Assembly (NCBI GenBank): GCA_041918615.1
Contig: JAYRVH010000089.1
Location: forward strand, 26,218-90,217
Length of the DNA: 64,000 nt
Reading direction: 5' to 3'
Origin: JAEUJM01 sp041918615
Lineage (GTDB): Bacteria > Actinomycetota > Acidimicrobiia > Acidimicrobiales > DATDAH01
Part shown: in pieces, positions 62,750 to 64,000 of the stretch
Numbering within the stretch: position 1 is the first letter of the stretch
How the letters are laid out: every line of letters starts with the position of its first letter
Translations under genes and position numbers: made by a program
The notes under the pieces: generated by a model
What the model was told of the DNA's origin: nothing
Database searches by the model: none
What the model saw: the letters and a program-made list of their open reading frames with translations, nothing else

Positions 62750-63745
62750 ATGAACGGGGAGAAGCAGGTACCGGACCGCAACCTGGCCATGGAACTGGTG
62801 CGGGTCACCGAGGCGGCCGCGCTGGCCGCGTCCCGATGGATGGGCCGGGGCGACAAGGAAGGTGCCGACGGCGCCGCGGTCGACGCCATGCGCATCGTGC
62901 TCGGCACGGTTCCCATGGACGGCATCGTCGTGATCGGCGAGGGCGAGAAGGACGAGGCCCCGATGCTCTTCAACGGCGAGGCCATCGGTGACGGCAGCCC
63001 GCCCGCCACCGACATCGCGGTCGACCCCATCGACGGCACGACGCTCACCGCGCTCGGTCGCGGCAATGCGGTCGCCGTCATCGCCGTCAGCGAGCGGGGC
63101 ACCATGTTCGACCCGGGACCGTGCGTGTACATGGAGAAGATCGCCGTCGGACCCGAGGCCCGGGGCAAGGTCGACATCCGTGCTTCGGTCACCGACAACC
63201 TCAAGGCCGTCGCCGCGGCCAAGGGCGAGCCCGTGCGCGACGTCACCGCCGTCGTGCTCGATCGCGAGCGCCACCAGGCGATCATCGACGAGGTCCGGGC
63301 TGCGGGTGCCCGCATCCGCCTCATCCAGGACGGCGATGTGGTGGGCGCCATCTCGACGTGCTGGCCCGACTCGGGTGCCGACATCCTCTTCGGCATCGGC
63401 GGCACACCCGAGGGCGTGATCACCGCCGCCGCGCTGAAGGCCATGGACGGCGAGCTCCAGGGCATCCTGTACCCCCGAAACGACGACGAGCGCGACGCGG
63501 CCCTCGAGGCCGGCTACGACCTCGAACGGGTGCTCACCCAGGACGACCTCGTGAACAGCGACAACTGCTTCTTCGCGGCCACGGGCATCACCGACGGCGA
63601 GCTGCTCAAGGGAGTGCACTACGACAACCGGGGGGCCACGACCCAGTCGCTGGTCATGCGGTCGAAGTCCGGCACGGTACGGGTCGTCAACGCCCGCCAC
63701 CGCCTCGACAAGCTGCGCGACTACACGTCCATATCCTTCGACTGA
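62750..63745 (+). CDS. glpX: fructose-1,6-bisphosphatase class II
   Basis: 331 residues. GlpX removes the 1-phosphate of fructose 1,6-bisphosphate in gluconeogenesis; it is the usual and often only FBPase in actinobacteria. The metal-binding motifs are GEGEKDEAPML (63-73) and VDPIDGTT (91-98). WPDSGADILFGIGGTPEGVITAAALKAMDG is the C-terminal family signature. It is full length. The ATG at 62750 is preceded by a TAACGT box. It is separated from the mutase by 67 bp and transcribed the other way. The gene is followed directly by an intergenic repeat and an insertion-sequence-like end. Confidence 0.96.
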   Translation: MNGEKQVPDRNLAMELVRVTEAAALAASRWMGRGDKEGADGAAVDAMRIVLGTVPMDGIVVIGEGEKDEAPMLFNGEAIGDGSPPATDIAVDPIDGTTLTALGRGNAVAVIAVSERGTMFDPGPCVYMEKIAVGPEARGKVDIRASVTDNLKAVAAAKGEPVRDVTAVVLDRERHQAIIDEVRAAGARIRLIQDGDVVGAISTCWPDSGADILFGIGGTPEGVITAAALKAMDGELQGILYPRNDDERDAALEAGYDLERVLTQDDLVNSDNCFFAATGITDGELLKGVHYDNRGATTQSLVMRSKSGTVRVVNARHRLDKLRDYTSISFD

Positions 63746-63783
63746 CCCTGTCGTCGGCTCTTCGGCTGACGCCTCATCGCAAT
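63746..63783. repeat. GGCTCTTCG intergenic repeat, long copy
   Basis: It begins at the first base after the glpX stop. The first 21 nt equal 58432-58452, and the continuation CT-GACGCCTCATCGCAA matches the tail of the units at 14031-14120 (CGCTCATCGCGA). It joins the two versions of the repeat into one family. Confidence 0.65.
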
Positions 63784-63877
63784 CGTCAAGGCTCGCTCGT
63801 CCCTCGCTCGCCGCACCAAAGGCCGCCCGTGCCAAACTGCCAGTCCCAGCCCTCCGCAACCTAGCTGAGGGCCGCCA

Positions 63878-63951
63878 GGACATCGTTCCGGTGGAACCGT
63901 CAGGACATCGTTCCGCTTGGTGAGGTCGATTACCGCAGGGACATCGTTCCG
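63878..63951. repeat. three direct copies of GGACATCGTTCCG (possible IS end)
   Basis: The 13-mer occurs at 63878-63890, 63903-63915 and 63939-63951. Repeated GGACATC-type motifs close to a start codon are what I would expect at the end of an IS481/IS3-like element, where transposase binds. I saw no other copy in the window. The element would continue beyond 64000, so this is tentative. Confidence 0.5.
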
Positions 63952-63969
63952 TTGTTCGCTCGGTCGGTC

Positions 63970-64000
63970 ATGTTGACCGAGCGAGGAGCTGCGGGTGTCC
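63970..64000 (+). CDS. possible start of a transposase gene (cut by window edge)
   Basis: An ATG at 63970 opens MLTERGAAGV and runs off the window. It lies inside a GCTCGGTC...GACCGAGC inverted repeat (63958-63982) and just after the GGACATCGTTCCG repeats. Only 10 codons are visible, so the transposase reading rests on context alone. Confidence 0.25.
   Translation, partial: MLTERGAAGV

Overview
The window is about 70% G+C, densely packed and coded on both strands. GTG starts are frequent, and several genes have a TANNNT-like hexamer 6-8 nt before the start codon instead of a Shine-Dalgarno site. Gene content points to an actinobacterium: actinobacterial-type SerC, an Eis-like acetyltransferase, PknB with PASTA repeats, the MoxR/DUF58/SpoIIM/RDD membrane cluster, a GlpX fructose bisphosphatase and MurA with Asp in place of the catalytic Cys. 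Acidimicrobiia is my best guess for the class, but this is inference from content only. I see no rRNA, tRNA or CRISPR array, and no stretch over 300 bases lacks a gene.

Layout. 1-6.7 kb: the N-terminus of an S9 peptidase, a class I aminotransferase diverging from serC, an acyl-CoA synthetase and a GT-C-like membrane protein. 6.7-14 kb: branched-chain amino acid synthesis, with ilvB-ilvN-ilvC behind a 15-codon leader peptide and attenuator, an AIM24 protein, an MFS transporter and ilvD. 14-19 kb: a membrane alkaline-phosphatase-like protein, a MATE exporter and a Fic protein with a striking palindromic control region. 19-25.5 kb: an Eis-like acetyltransferase and a minus-strand operon of ferredoxin, esterase, gatC, gatA, gatB and a lipoprotein. 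25.5-33 kb: an SCP2 protein, a 14-TM MFS exporter, two tandem paralogous N-twitch radical SAM proteins with C-terminal PAS-like domains, and PknB.

33-42 kb: ligA, a MetE-like protein, a membrane protein, a coupled cysteine desulfurase-mnmA pair (tRNA 2-thiolation), an RDD protein, a TesB thioesterase and SpoIIM. 42.6-47.7 kb: a translationally coupled MoxR cluster (membrane protein, DUF4129, DUF4350, MoxR, DUF58). 47.7-54.7 kb: methyltransferase-PAP2, NifU N-domain protein, SRPBCC protein, rhomboid protease, MBOAT acyltransferase, enoyl-CoA hydratase, MeaB GTPase, Nfu C-domain protein and a 51-residue membrane protein. 54.8-64 kb: murA, an MFS protein with an extra N-terminal domain, an L,D-transpeptidase lipoprotein, a small hydrolase, a J-domain protein, an acidic duplicated-domain protein, a B12-dependent acyl-CoA mutase large subunit, glpX, and what may be the end of an insertion sequence.

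Links between genes: MeaB (53.2 kb) is the usual chaperone of the mutase at 61-62.7 kb, whose specificity residues look like isobutyryl-CoA mutase rather than methylmalonyl-CoA mutase. The NifU N- and C-domain proteins are encoded apart and could act together in Fe-S delivery, for example to the ferredoxin, IlvD and radical SAM proteins here. The most unusual non-coding structures are the three-arm palindrome in front of fic, two distant 43-nt hairpins related by compensatory base changes, and a family of intergenic repeats built on GGCTCTTCG.
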